This document shows, piece after piece, positions 16,835-25,696 of a DNA stretch of 64,000 nucleotides. Made by a program: the position numbers and the translations under genes. The notes beneath the pieces are model-generated. The model made no database searches. It was not told where the DNA came from and was given only the letters and a program-made list of their open reading frames with translations. Position 1 is the first letter of the stretch. The number at the start of each line of letters is the position of its first letter. This DNA comes from UBA5109 sp963975155 (GTDB lineage Bacteria; Pseudomonadota; Gammaproteobacteria; Pseudomonadales; Pseudohongiellaceae), in the NCBI GenBank assembly GCA_963975155.1, contig CAXBFG010000006.1, forward strand, positions 1-64,000. The letters run 5' to 3'.

Positions 16835-18160
16835 TTAGCCTTTATATTTGAACCATTTATAGATTTCTTTCCAGCTAGCTTGTTTGCCTGTCATCAGTAT
16901 TGTGAAACGATAAATCTTTCCGCACAGTAAAATGACCAGATACAGGGTAAGCACATTTACCAAAACTGCCACGCCAAATTGCCAGATGGGAACATCGATC
17001 AGCAGCATACGTGCGGGCATCACCAGGATGGCGGCAAAGGGCAACATGGAACCTACCAGACCCAGCGTACTGGCAGGATTGTTGACCACCGCAAAGGCCA
17101 GCAGGAAAGGAACAATAATCAGCATCATAACCGGGAACATCGCGGATTGAGCATCCTGTGGATTATCAAACATGGCGCCGAAGGCTGAAAAAATACTCAG
17201 AAAGGTAAGCACCCCAATAAGGTAGTTCAACAGAAAATATAAAAAGGTAGAAAATTCCAACTGGATACTCAGATCACTCAAGCTGACTAACAGGGGCAAA
17301 GATCCTGTAGCCACCAACACAACAGGTATCAACCAGATCAGCATCTGGCAGAAACCTGCAATCGCGCTGCCGATAATTTTACCAGCCATTAATTCAGAGG
17401 CGCTGACTGAAGACAGCACAACTTCAACCACCCGGCTGACCTTTTCTTCATTAACAGAGCCCATAACCGGCGCGGCAATAACCAACAAACTGAAATACAG
17501 CAAAAAAGTGAAGAATATTGCTACAGCCTGCTGCGCTCCGGCACCCCCTACCTGGTTTCCTGATCCGGTGACTCTGATGCTCTGTACATCAACATCAAGC
17601 CTGACAAAATCAATGATGTCACTATTCAGATTACGTTCGTCTACATAGGCATCAAGGACAACATTATTAACAACAAACCTGATGCGATTTAATAAATTCT
17701 GATTACCGGCATTATTGGAATAGAACAAAACCTGTTTATCCTGCAAGGCGGAGCCCGGCACAAAGAGAACAGCACTGATCTCTCCGCTTAAAATAGTCTC
17801 GCGCTGATTCTCGATAAAAAGTTCAAGAGCTGCTGCGGTGCTCACTTCATACTGAAGATCCAGTTGCTCAGTTGCCATGTCTTCCTGATTCTCAAAATCC
17901 GCGATTCCCGAAGCACTGGCTGTTCTGTCTGAAAGCTCAAACTGTGCCTGCAGCATATCCAGAGTATTCTGATTATCCGAAAAAATATATAGCCTGCCAT
18001 TATCACCACCGCTAAGACTGAAAAATAAAAATTGCATAGCGACCACCACCAGCAGGAAAAGTGGCAGTGCCAGCGTAGTGAAAATAAAACGTTTGCTGAA
18101 TATTTGCTGTCTGACTTCGCGCTTGACAATAGCTCTGGTACGAAAATTAAATAACTGCAT
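16835..18160 (-). CDS. ABC-2 type exporter permease (NatB-like)
   Basis: A 441-residue membrane subunit. TM1 (about 30-50) is followed by a large extracytoplasmic domain (about 55-215, FSDNQNTLDMLQAQFELSD), then five more TM segments from about residue 220, as in NatB/YhaP permeases. The ATG at 18160, after AGGTGCAG, is favoured over the GTG two codons upstream. It overlaps the end of the ATPase gene by 14 nt, indicating translational coupling. It is the last gene of a six-gene minus-strand operon. The exported substrate is unknown. Confidence 0.87.
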   Translation of the reverse strand: MQLFNFRTRAIVKREVRQQIFSKRFIFTTLALPLFLLVVVAMQFLFFSLSGGDNGRLYIFSDNQNTLDMLQAQFELSDRTASASGIADFENQEDMATEQLDLQYEVSTAAALELFIENQRETILSGEISAVLFVPGSALQDKQVLFYSNNAGNQNLLNRIRFVVNNVVLDAYVDERNLNSDIIDFVRLDVDVQSIRVTGSGNQVGGAGAQQAVAIFFTFLLYFSLLVIAAPVMGSVNEEKVSRVVEVVLSSVSASELMAGKIIGSAIAGFCQMLIWLIPVVLVATGSLPLLVSLSDLSIQLEFSTFLYFLLNYLIGVLTFLSIFSAFGAMFDNPQDAQSAMFPVMMLIIVPFLLAFAVVNNPASTLGLVGSMLPFAAILVMPARMLLIDVPIWQFGVAVLVNVLTLYLVILLCGKIYRFTILMTGKQASWKEIYKWFKYKG

Positions 18161-19055
18161 CTGCACCTGCGACTTTTAAAAATATTTCCTGTAAGGAAAT
18201 TTCATGCGCATCAAATTTCTTAATGACTACATTATTATCCAGCAATAGTTTAAGTACCTTTTGAATATCTGCATTATTTTTAACGCTGATACCAGTGGCA
18301 TTGCCATAATTATTAATCGCTTCAACCATTGAATCAGAACGTAAAAAGTCTATGTCGCCTTCGTAAACAAGGCTGATATTTTTTTGCGCATATTGCTGCT
18401 TAATTTCCTGTAGAGAACCGTTGAGTTTGAGTTCTCCCTCATGCACCAAAGCAATCTGGTCACACATGCGATCAGCAAAATCCATTAGATGAGTGGAGAA
18501 TATAATCATCTTCCCCTGTTGCTTTAGTTCGAGAATAATTTCCTTTAGCAAATCGGTATTAACCGGATCCAGTCCGCTGAAGGGCTCATCCAGAATGATA
18601 AACTGAGGGTCAGAAAGAATGGCGGCTATAAACTGAATTTTCTGCTGGTTGCCCTTGGATAAATCTTCAATTTTTGCATCCTTGCGATCCAGCAGTTGGA
18701 ACCTGTCCAGATATTGTAAAGCCCTTGCTTTTATACTCAGCGGCTTGATGCCTTTTATTTCCACAAAAAAATTCAATACATCCATGACTTTCATTTTCTT
18801 ATACAGGCCACGTTCTTCCGGCAAATAGGAAGTATGTTGCCTGAATTCATGATCAACCGGCATGCCATTCCATAGTACTGCTCCGCTATCCGGGCCGATG
18901 ATATTCATCATCATACGAATTATGGTGGTTTTACCGGCCCCATTTCTGCCAATCAAACCAAATACGGCGCCTTCGGGAATAGTGAAAGACACATCTTTTA
19001 CAGCGTGTAGCTCCCCAAATTTTTTATTGAGCCGGTAAACTTCAAGTTCATTCAT
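18147..19055 (-). CDS. ABC transporter ATP-binding protein (NatA-like)
   Basis: A 302-residue ATPase of the ABC-2 exporter class. Walker A is GRNGAGKTT, the signature LSKGNQQKIQFIAAI, Walker B FIILDEPFSGLDP and the switch His is in IIFSTHLMDFADRMCD. A C-terminal DUF4162-like tail (about 225-300) follows, typical for NatA-type subunits. It pairs with the overlapping NatB-like permease. A weak Shine-Dalgarno precedes the ATG. It lies 41 bp from the Yip1 gene upstream in the same operon. Confidence 0.92.
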   Translation of the reverse strand: MNELEVYRLNKKFGELHAVKDVSFTIPEGAVFGLIGRNGAGKTTIIRMMMNIIGPDSGAVLWNGMPVDHEFRQHTSYLPEERGLYKKMKVMDVLNFFVEIKGIKPLSIKARALQYLDRFQLLDRKDAKIEDLSKGNQQKIQFIAAILSDPQFIILDEPFSGLDPVNTDLLKEIILELKQQGKMIIFSTHLMDFADRMCDQIALVHEGELKLNGSLQEIKQQYAQKNISLVYEGDIDFLRSDSMVEAINNYGNATGISVKNNADIQKVLKLLLDNNVVIKKFDAHEISLQEIFLKVAGADAVI

Positions 19056-19096
19056 AGCGTCAGAGCACTTTATAGTTCAGGTTTCTGCGTAATATT

Positions 19097-19789
19097 TCAA
19101 AAGGCAATTATTGAAACCCAAACGGCCAGGATAATCACATAGGGAGCCAGTACGATCAGTGTCGCTTTGGGCATAGTACATTGCATAAAACTTTTATAAC
19201 CCAGGATGGTCAGGACAAGAACCCAGAATGTCATCAGATCCAGAATATTGAGTAAGGCAGCGTAATCGCCTTCACTACTGAACAACAGATAATTCAGATT
19301 CAGCGGACTCATGGCGCTTAACTCCACCAGGCCACCTGAACTGAGAATAAGTACCCAGGCTGCCAGCGCTGTGAAAACAGAAGGTACTGAGCACCAGGCA
19401 ATCAGTGAATACCACTGTTTAAATGTGACATCGTTTTCGCTGAACTTGGATATCAGGTACAGATAAGTTGCATTAATCGCAAAGACTACAAGCAGGGCAA
19501 CAAAAACACCCACTGAAGATGCAACTGCCAGTAAGGTCTTATTTTCAACTGTGCTGGCTAAAGTTGCCCGCAGATCACTTTCAGAAACACCTGGTCGCAG
19601 ACTTTGTTCTACCAGTTGATCGAGCAGGAATTCCGAATCAACCACGCTGTAGAAACCAAATTGCACAGAAGCCGCCACCAAGGCAATCACCAGCCATGGC
19701 AACAGCCAGCCTGGTTTTTCCTTCAGCCTTGTGAAGACCTGGTTGGGAGCAGCAATAATATCGATAAAATTGTTGAGCATATTCCCCAT
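19097..19789 (-). CDS. Yip1-domain membrane protein
   Basis: A 230-residue integral membrane protein with five predicted TM segments (for example LPWLVIALVAASVQFGFYSV, VASSVGVFVALLVVFAINATYLYL, WVLVLTILGYKSF). The N-terminal phrase FIDIIAAPNQVFTRLKEKPGWLLPW is characteristic of bacterial Yip1 proteins. Its role is unknown; such proteins often lie beside exporters, and here it sits between the MacB-type permease and the NatA-type ATPase. The start follows AAGGAAAGG. Confidence 0.85.
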   Translation of the reverse strand: MGNMLNNFIDIIAAPNQVFTRLKEKPGWLLPWLVIALVAASVQFGFYSVVDSEFLLDQLVEQSLRPGVSESDLRATLASTVENKTLLAVASSVGVFVALLVVFAINATYLYLISKFSENDVTFKQWYSLIAWCSVPSVFTALAAWVLILSSGGLVELSAMSPLNLNYLLFSSEGDYAALLNILDLMTFWVLVLTILGYKSFMQCTMPKATLIVLAPYVIILAVWVSIIAF

Positions 19790-19860
19790 CCTTTCCTTGT
19801 TTTAAGTTATTCGGCTGTGATTTTTCTTATCAGTCACAACAGCAGCTAGTGCTGACTCAA

Positions 19861-21081
19861 TTATTCATAACGAAGCGCATCAATGGGATCAAGGTTAGCT
19901 GCTTTCGCCGCAGGCATCAAACCAAAAACAACACCGATCAGGGCAGAAAAACTTACCGCAAGCAGGACCACCCAAAGCGGCACAACAGCATCGAGGATGC
20001 CTATATAAAACACCGCGATTGCACCAAAACCATAGCCGATCATCAAACCGATAAGCCCTCCCAGCATACACTGAAAGACAGCCTCGAATAAAAATTGTAA
20101 AAGTATCTGCTTACGTGTGGCACCGATGGCCTTGCATATGCCTATCTCTTTGGTCCGCTCCGTGACCGAAACCAGCATGATATTCATAATCCCTATCCCA
20201 CCCACCAGCAATGAGATGCCTATAATTCCTCCCATACCTATCGTGATCACAGTCAGTATGGAGTTAATAGAATCGGCGAGTTGTTCGGAAGTCTGGACCA
20301 AAAAATCATCATCCTCCTCTAGGCCCAGGTTATGCGCATTTCGCAACAAAAAAGTAATACGTTCAACCGTGGCATCCAGCATATTTACATCATCAATATT
20401 CAACTGGATTTGAATATCAGGCACCACCTGATTACCCATAAGACTTTGCATGGTACTAAAGGGAATGACGACATTATTATCCTGGCTGTTACCAAAGATC
20501 TGTCCCCTGATTTCTATTAAGCCAATAACTCTTAACCATTCCGACCCAATTTTAATAAACTCCCCGATGGGATCTTCCGGCATAGCCAGATTCACCCTGA
20601 CATCCTCCCCAATAACTGCTACACGTCGCCGGGTTTGATTGTCGCTGTCCGAAATGAAACGTCCATGGCTGGTATAAAACTGAGCAACTTTTTGGAAGCT
20701 ATAGGTCGAACCAATTACTGGCGAAACTGTTGTTTCTCCCTGATATTGCAATTCATTGATTCCGGCGCCGGTGAGGATTGGCGTAATGGATGTAATGCCA
20801 TCAAGCTGTTGCGCGATTAAGTCATAGTCATCAGGTGTCAGACGATTAATGACCCCCTGCAAGCGATTTGCCTGAGTGTTAAATGACTGAATGACAATGC
20901 CATTAGCGCCCAGGCCGGAAAGCTGATCCTCAACAAAAGCGCTCACTCCCTGAATAATAGAGACCATGGCAATTACCGCGGCCACACCGATCGTAATACT
21001 GATGGTTGTTAAAATGGATCGAAAACCGTGCGCCCTGATTGAGGCAAAAGCCGAACGCGCACTTTCGATAATGATAAACAT
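19861..21081 (-). CDS. MacB-type ABC transporter permease (FtsX/MacB_PCD)
   Basis: A 406-residue permease. TM1 (about 20-45) precedes the MacB periplasmic core domain (about 55-240, SGLGANGIVIQSFNT, RRRVAVIGEDVRVNL), then three TM segments with the FtsX pattern GGIGIMNIMLVSVTERTKEI and GICKAIGATRKQIL. Together with the ATPase it shares 1 bp with, it makes a split MacB, that is, separate ATPase and permease. It probably exports a peptide, lipid or macrolide-like compound using the MacA-like adaptor; the substrate is not deducible. Confidence 0.9.
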   Translation of the reverse strand: MFIIIESARSAFASIRAHGFRSILTTISITIGVAAVIAMVSIIQGVSAFVEDQLSGLGANGIVIQSFNTQANRLQGVINRLTPDDYDLIAQQLDGITSITPILTGAGINELQYQGETTVSPVIGSTYSFQKVAQFYTSHGRFISDSDNQTRRRVAVIGEDVRVNLAMPEDPIGEFIKIGSEWLRVIGLIEIRGQIFGNSQDNNVVIPFSTMQSLMGNQVVPDIQIQLNIDDVNMLDATVERITFLLRNAHNLGLEEDDDFLVQTSEQLADSINSILTVITIGMGGIIGISLLVGGIGIMNIMLVSVTERTKEIGICKAIGATRKQILLQFLFEAVFQCMLGGLIGLMIGYGFGAIAVFYIGILDAVVPLWVVLLAVSFSALIGVVFGLMPAAKAANLDPIDALRYE

Positions 21082-21773
21082 CAGGCAGCCCTTTCCTGCT
21101 TTATATCAGAGGCTACCCGTCCATCTTCAAGACGAATCACGCGTTGACAGTGTTGTGCTATTTCCGGCTCATGCGTCACGATAATGATGGTCTGATTTCT
21201 GGCATGAAGCTCGTCAAACAACAGCATAATCTCAGCAGTGGTTTTGGAATCCAGATTACCGGTCGGCTCATCCGCCAGCAAAATTGAAGGATTGGTTACC
21301 AGGGCTCTGGCGATGGCTACACGTTGACGCTGCCCACCCGACAACTGGTTAGGGATGTGCTCCATACGATCAGCCAGACCCACTTGTTGTAAGGCTTCTT
21401 TTGCCCTTATCCTGCGTTTATCGAGAGGCACGCCACTATAGATCAAGGGTTGCATCACATTTCCCAGGGCACTGACGCGCGGCAACAAATTGAAACTTTG
21501 AAAAATAAAGCCAATTTCCTTATTCCTGATTTCTGCCAACTCATCAGCTTTAAGGCTGCTAACAGCTTTATTATTGAGCAGATATTGACCGCTGCTGGGC
21601 CTGTCGAGGCAGCCAAGAATATTCAGCATAGTGGATTTACCGGAACCGGAAGAGCCAATAAAGGCGACATATTCATTTTTGTTTATGGACAAATTAATCT
21701 TATCGAGGGCCTTGATTTGTTCCTGCCCCATCACATAATGTTTACTGAGCTTTTCGAGTTTTATAATTTCCAT
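21081..21773 (-). CDS. MacB/LolD-type ABC ATPase
   Basis: A 230-residue ATP-binding subunit. Walker A is GSSGSGKSTMLN, followed by the Q-loop IFQSFNLLPR, signature LSGGQRQRVAIARAL, Walker B ILLADEPTGNLD and switch His IIIVTHEPEIAQ. The 1-nt overlap with the permease gene and 5-bp gap from the adaptor gene show a tightly coupled operon. Such ATPases energise MacB-type mechanotransmission rather than substrate passage through the membrane. Confidence 0.93.
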   Translation of the reverse strand: MEIIKLEKLSKHYVMGQEQIKALDKINLSINKNEYVAFIGSSGSGKSTMLNILGCLDRPSSGQYLLNNKAVSSLKADELAEIRNKEIGFIFQSFNLLPRVSALGNVMQPLIYSGVPLDKRRIRAKEALQQVGLADRMEHIPNQLSGGQRQRVAIARALVTNPSILLADEPTGNLDSKTTAEIMLLFDELHARNQTIIIVTHEPEIAQHCQRVIRLEDGRVASDIKQERAA

Positions 21774-21778
21774 CAGGG

Positions 21779-22954
21779 CTAGCCTTCGGCTATTGAGACG
21801 GCATCACCATCATTCAGATTACGCAGAATCCGGTCGGGATTGACGATAATCTGATCGCCCGCATTCAAGCCTTCAGTAATTTCCTGGTATTCGTCATCCG
21901 CAATACCGACACTCACTTCAACCTTTCGGGCAACGCCTTCCTGGTATTTGAATACGCTATAGTTTGACTGATCCAGGCTTAAATTCTCCTCCAGCGTAAT
22001 AGCCTGAATCGGCACTGCCAGCCGGGCTGCATCATCGGTACTGGTAAAAATTTCGGCACGTGTTGACATGCCCGGCCGCAAGACAACACCATTAGTGTCG
22101 GTAAATTTCAGTTTCACGATAAAACTCAGCGACTGATTTCCCGTTGTCTGACGAGGTCGCGCAGACACCGCGATAAAATCTACAACTGCTCGCATCGGCT
22201 GGTCAGGATAAGCGATGGCTACGATTTCTGCCTCCTGACCTACTGCTATATTGGCGATATCTGCTTCATCGACATTTAATTCCGTCATCATGCTGTCTGG
22301 ATTGGCAATGGTCATCAGGCTGGAACCAGCAATATTGGTGGTACTGGAAATTGCCGTTTCACCGACTTCTATATCCAGTGTTGTGACCAGGCCATCTATA
22401 GGCGAATAAACACGTGTTTTGCTTAACATGTCTTCTGCTTCTGCCAGTAAAGCTGCCGACTGGCGCAGCGACTCATCTTTGGAACGTAGATCCACTTCTG
22501 CTAAAGCCAGCTGATTGCTGATATTTTCGAAACTTTCTGCATCCAAAACACCCTGATTAAAAAGGTTCTGTTGTCTTTCCCACTGCTGTTGTAACCGTTC
22601 AAGCCGCAGATTCTGGCTCTCAATAGCAATTTCCTGCACTCGCACTGCGGCTTCGCGTTGCTCCACGGTTTTAGCAATCTGTTCATCATCAATCTGCAGC
22701 AGTAATTGTCCACGACTTACCATATCTGCTTCTTTTACATACACAGCTGTGACCCTGCCAATCACTTCAGTTGTAAGATTAACTTCTTCATCATGTGTGA
22801 GCGTACCGGAGGCCAGAATGGAAGATCGGATGACGCGGCTTTCGACAGCCTCAACAACAACTTCAGGGGATCGCTGTAACAAGAAATTACTTCTGGAAAG
22901 CGTGAGTACAACAACGACAATGACTATCCCGGATATGATGAGTAGCTTTTTCAT
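21779..22954 (-). CDS. MacA-like periplasmic adaptor (HlyD family)
   Basis: A 391-residue membrane fusion protein and first gene of the six-gene exporter operon. An N-terminal anchor (about 4-20) is followed by a lipoyl half (LTTEVIGRVTAVYVKEADMVS), a helical hairpin (about 85-170), the second lipoyl half (TRVYSPIDGLVTTLDIEVGETA), a beta-barrel and a membrane-proximal domain. The start follows the strong site AAAAGGAAGGGG. It would bridge the MacB-type pair to an outer-membrane TolC-like channel, not encoded here. Confidence 0.91.
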   Translation of the reverse strand: MKKLLIISGIVIVVVVLTLSRSNFLLQRSPEVVVEAVESRVIRSSILASGTLTHDEEVNLTTEVIGRVTAVYVKEADMVSRGQLLLQIDDEQIAKTVEQREAAVRVQEIAIESQNLRLERLQQQWERQQNLFNQGVLDAESFENISNQLALAEVDLRSKDESLRQSAALLAEAEDMLSKTRVYSPIDGLVTTLDIEVGETAISSTTNIAGSSLMTIANPDSMMTELNVDEADIANIAVGQEAEIVAIAYPDQPMRAVVDFIAVSARPRQTTGNQSLSFIVKLKFTDTNGVVLRPGMSTRAEIFTSTDDAARLAVPIQAITLEENLSLDQSNYSVFKYQEGVARKVEVSVGIADDEYQEITEGLNAGDQIIVNPDRILRNLNDGDAVSIAEG

Positions 22955-23327
22955 TTCCCCTTCCTTTTGGTGCTGATTTCTGGTTACCTTGATGCTTCGA
23001 TTTTAATCGCTATTTTCTTATGCTAACTAAACCGGGGCTGCTGCAATCTGTATGCCAAGCCCTAAGCAACTGTTTTATATGTGTTATTGATACTTAATTC
23101 AGCTCTTTCAGAAAAAATTTCCTCAATATAGACCAAAAATTGGCTATTAGCACCCTTGCGAAAACGACAAACCTATAGGAAATAGACTGTTTCCCGGTGT
23201 TAATAACCCAGGACATTAACAGAATTGGAATGAGCAGATAATTTAGCGGGAAAACAGCGAGGCTTCCATGCCCCGCTAGTCTGTATTTTTATTGCACTGT
23301 GCTCAGTGCAAGCGATGATCGTAGTTG
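22955..23327. other. Intergenic region upstream of the MacA-type operon
   Basis: This 373-bp gap contains the promoter side of the exporter operon and the 3' side of the esterase gene. One perfect 8-bp hairpin, TTGCACTG/CAGTGCAA (23292-23311), lies 17 bp past the esterase stop. It lacks a T-run on the minus strand, so I do not call it an intrinsic terminator. No coding frame or repeat copy is evident. Confidence 0.45.
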
Positions 23328-24968
23328 TTAACGCAAGGCCGCCAGAGCAAGCCTTTGCTCCCTGTTTGGATCATTTTGCGCCGTGACTTCATCACCAAAG
23401 ATCATGGTTGGGTAGTTTTCTGTGGTGAAACTTGGCCAATGCGGCATATCACTATGGTCCGGATTACCGGTTCTGGCAAATGCAGCCCAGGCTGCACTCA
23501 TGACATGAGCCAGCTCATAACGAGACTGGTCTGCCCCGGTCATCGAAGCCGCAACATCCACATTATTAAAAATAAAAGGTATTTCCAGCGTGTGATAAGC
23601 ACCCATGCGATTATCATGTACTGGTGAATACCAGTTAAACAAGTAAAGGTAGCTAGGTGCTGTACCCTGCTCGAATTTCATTCGACTGATTTCCTGGGCA
23701 TTCCAGCGTCGTGTGTTGTCAGACTCGGCAATCAACCAGAGCATGCGATTTCGTTTATCGGGGAACTTGCCTTGATAAAGTGATATGAGATCTCTGGCCT
23801 GTTGCTGGTTATTGCCTGTAATACGGGTGCTGAATAAATCCAGCATATCCGCATCCGACAAGTCATAGGCGGGTGGCCCCACCCAGCCATTTTCAGTTTC
23901 TACAGAACCCGCCATAAAGGGGACGTCTGCTGAATAAGAAGGTGCCGAAGGATCCCAGGGGTGTCTTGGTATGAAATTGCCATCAATCACAGGACCGCTG
24001 GCGAAACCGCGAATAGCCGGATCACTGTAGAAAGCATCCTGTATTTGTTGTGGACTTAATTGTTGCAAACGATCGAGCTGATTACTGTTGATACCCAGTT
24101 TGTTCAGATATCGCTCAGTAGCTTCAGTGGCTACATCGGCAGGAACGCCTCTCATTGTAGAACCGCTTTGAGCAATGCCCCGGTGAAAAAGTCCTGCTGC
24201 AGATGGCACAGCCATTAAGGAAGACGTTTTTCCGCCACCACCGGACTGACCAAAAATGGTGACACGATCAGGATCACCGCCAAATTCTTCAATGTTGTCC
24301 TGCACCCATTGCAGAGCTGCTACCAGATCCTGAGTGCCCACATTAGTCGATTGCGCCCATTTCTCACCGCCAATATCTGCCAGATGCATGTAGCCAAAAA
24401 TATTCAGTCTGTGAGTGACTGATACAACGACCACATCTTCCTTCTTGGCCAACAAAGTACCGTCATACATCAGATAATTACCTGAACCTGCACTATGTCC
24501 ACCACCGTGCATCCAGACCATGACTGGCCGGGACCGGTTATCCGCAGCCGGTGTAAATACATTCAGGCTAAGACAATCTTCACTTTCGGTTTCGAGTCGA
24601 TTCATAGCCAGGACCACCGGCGCAGGCTCACCAGCTCCGGGTGCCTGATAACATCGGTTGCCAATCTGATAGGCATCTCTGATGCCAGACCATGAAGCGG
24701 GAGCCTGTGGAGCCATAAAGCGATTGGCGCCAGCCGTCGAAGCACCATAAGGAACACCCCAGAATTGCTCTACTCCCTCGCGTACCAAGCCTCTGACACG
24801 ACCAAAGCGGGTAGCTACTGTAGACCCAACGGTTGCCAGGCGCATATCCTGAGCCAAAGCAAAAGGTGCCTGCGTACCTAAATATAAACCCGCGGCACCG
24901 ATGCTTGTGGAACCAAGAAAAGAACGTCTGTTTATCAGCTTTTTATTATTTTTATGTGTCAACGTCAT
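23328..24968 (-). CDS. Tat-exported type-B carboxylesterase
   Basis: Alpha/beta-hydrolase of the carboxylesterase/cholinesterase family, 546 residues from the ATG at 24968, which has an excellent AAGGGG site; an upstream start would add 20 residues with no such site. A twin-arginine signal (NRRSFLG) precedes a cleavage region near ALAQ. The oxyanion segment is VMVWMHGGGHSAGSG, the nucleophile elbow GQSGGGG (Gln and Gly flanking Ser, where GESAG is usual), the acid is in SVETENG and the His in GAYHTLEIPFIF. It probably hydrolyses esters such as aromatic or hydroxycinnamoyl esters in the periplasm, which would suit the catabolic island, but the substrate is inferred. It is divergent from the second DUF6152 operon. 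Confidence 0.9.
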   Translation of the reverse strand: MTLTHKNNKKLINRRSFLGSTSIGAAGLYLGTQAPFALAQDMRLATVGSTVATRFGRVRGLVREGVEQFWGVPYGASTAGANRFMAPQAPASWSGIRDAYQIGNRCYQAPGAGEPAPVVLAMNRLETESEDCLSLNVFTPAADNRSRPVMVWMHGGGHSAGSGNYLMYDGTLLAKKEDVVVVSVTHRLNIFGYMHLADIGGEKWAQSTNVGTQDLVAALQWVQDNIEEFGGDPDRVTIFGQSGGGGKTSSLMAVPSAAGLFHRGIAQSGSTMRGVPADVATEATERYLNKLGINSNQLDRLQQLSPQQIQDAFYSDPAIRGFASGPVIDGNFIPRHPWDPSAPSYSADVPFMAGSVETENGWVGPPAYDLSDADMLDLFSTRITGNNQQQARDLISLYQGKFPDKRNRMLWLIAESDNTRRWNAQEISRMKFEQGTAPSYLYLFNWYSPVHDNRMGAYHTLEIPFIFNNVDVAASMTGADQSRYELAHVMSAAWAAFARTGNPDHSDMPHWPSFTTENYPTMIFGDEVTAQNDPNREQRLALAALR

Positions 24969-25287
24969 ACCCCTTTTACAAAATGTTATATAAGCCCGAG
25001 AGTACACTAATAAATCCGAATTAGGCAACCATGCTTTAGCATTGAGAGGCAGATATAGAAAAGCACCAGCTTCATATATTTCGCTTTGACTAAAGCAAGC
25101 TTAAATTCTCCACTGATTTGTTAAATGTCAAACTTTTTGCCATGGGTATGGAGTTTTATCAGGTCTAAATTGTTATCATGTGGCCATTATTAGCCAATGG
25201 CCGTCTTACTCCCTTTGATAAGCAAGTGATAAGCAAGGCCCTCTTTTGTCTGTATCTGGCTAAATCAGCTGAGACGGAGAAAAAACT
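24969..25287. other. Divergent regulatory region, esterase / DUF6152 operon
   Basis: This 319-bp divergent intergenic region holds a perfect inverted repeat GGCCATT-N7-AATGGCC (25182-25202). Just after it lies a tandem direct repeat of GATAAGCAAG (25217-25226 and 25228-25237), about 50 bp before the DUF6152 start. Either could be a regulator site. Transcription factor and promoters cannot be assigned, and no reading frame is convincing. Confidence 0.45.
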
Positions 25288-25686
25288 ATGCCTCAATTCA
25301 TAAAATGTGCTGCTGCCATTTTGCTTTTGACAGCAGGAATTTTTAGACCTGTCTACGCACACCATTCAACAGCCATGTTTGATGCAGATAACCCTATCGA
25401 ACTGGCAGGAACAATCAAGGAATGGCAATACAGTAATCCACATACTTTTATTATCCTGATCGTCAGCGATGAAAATGGTGATGACACAGAATGGACACTC
25501 GAAGGCCGCAGCCCGAGTGCTATTTACCGCCTTGGATGGACTCCCAACAGTCTGCAGCCCGGTGACAGGATCATGTTAAGTGTTAACCCCCTGCACAGCG
25601 GGGCTCCGGGTGGTAATTACAGCAATATCCGCTGGCATGACGGCACTCCGATTGACCCCACCCTGGCCAGGCCTGAACAGAACTAA
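25288..25686 (+). CDS. Exported DUF6152-family protein (copy 2)
   Basis: A 132-residue secreted protein. A signal peptide (ending PVYAH, about residue 25) precedes the family start AHHSTAMFDADNPIEL. The pattern GTIKEWQYSNPHTFIILIV, WTLEGRSPSAIYRLGWTPNSLQPGDRIML matches the copy at 5672-6079 domain for domain, ending in an Asp/Pro-rich tail. It is the first gene of a two-gene unit with the lipoprotein 10 bp downstream. Function unknown; periplasmic location is inferred from the signal peptide. Confidence 0.85.
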   Translation: MPQFIKCAAAILLLTAGIFRPVYAHHSTAMFDADNPIELAGTIKEWQYSNPHTFIILIVSDENGDDTEWTLEGRSPSAIYRLGWTPNSLQPGDRIMLSVNPLHSGAPGGNYSNIRWHDGTPIDPTLARPEQN

Positions 25687-25696
25687 GGAAATCAAC

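Noticed and set aside
23292..23311. Intrinsic terminator after the esterase gene
   Set aside because: The 8-bp stem is perfect but is followed on the minus strand by TAAAAATAC with no T-run.
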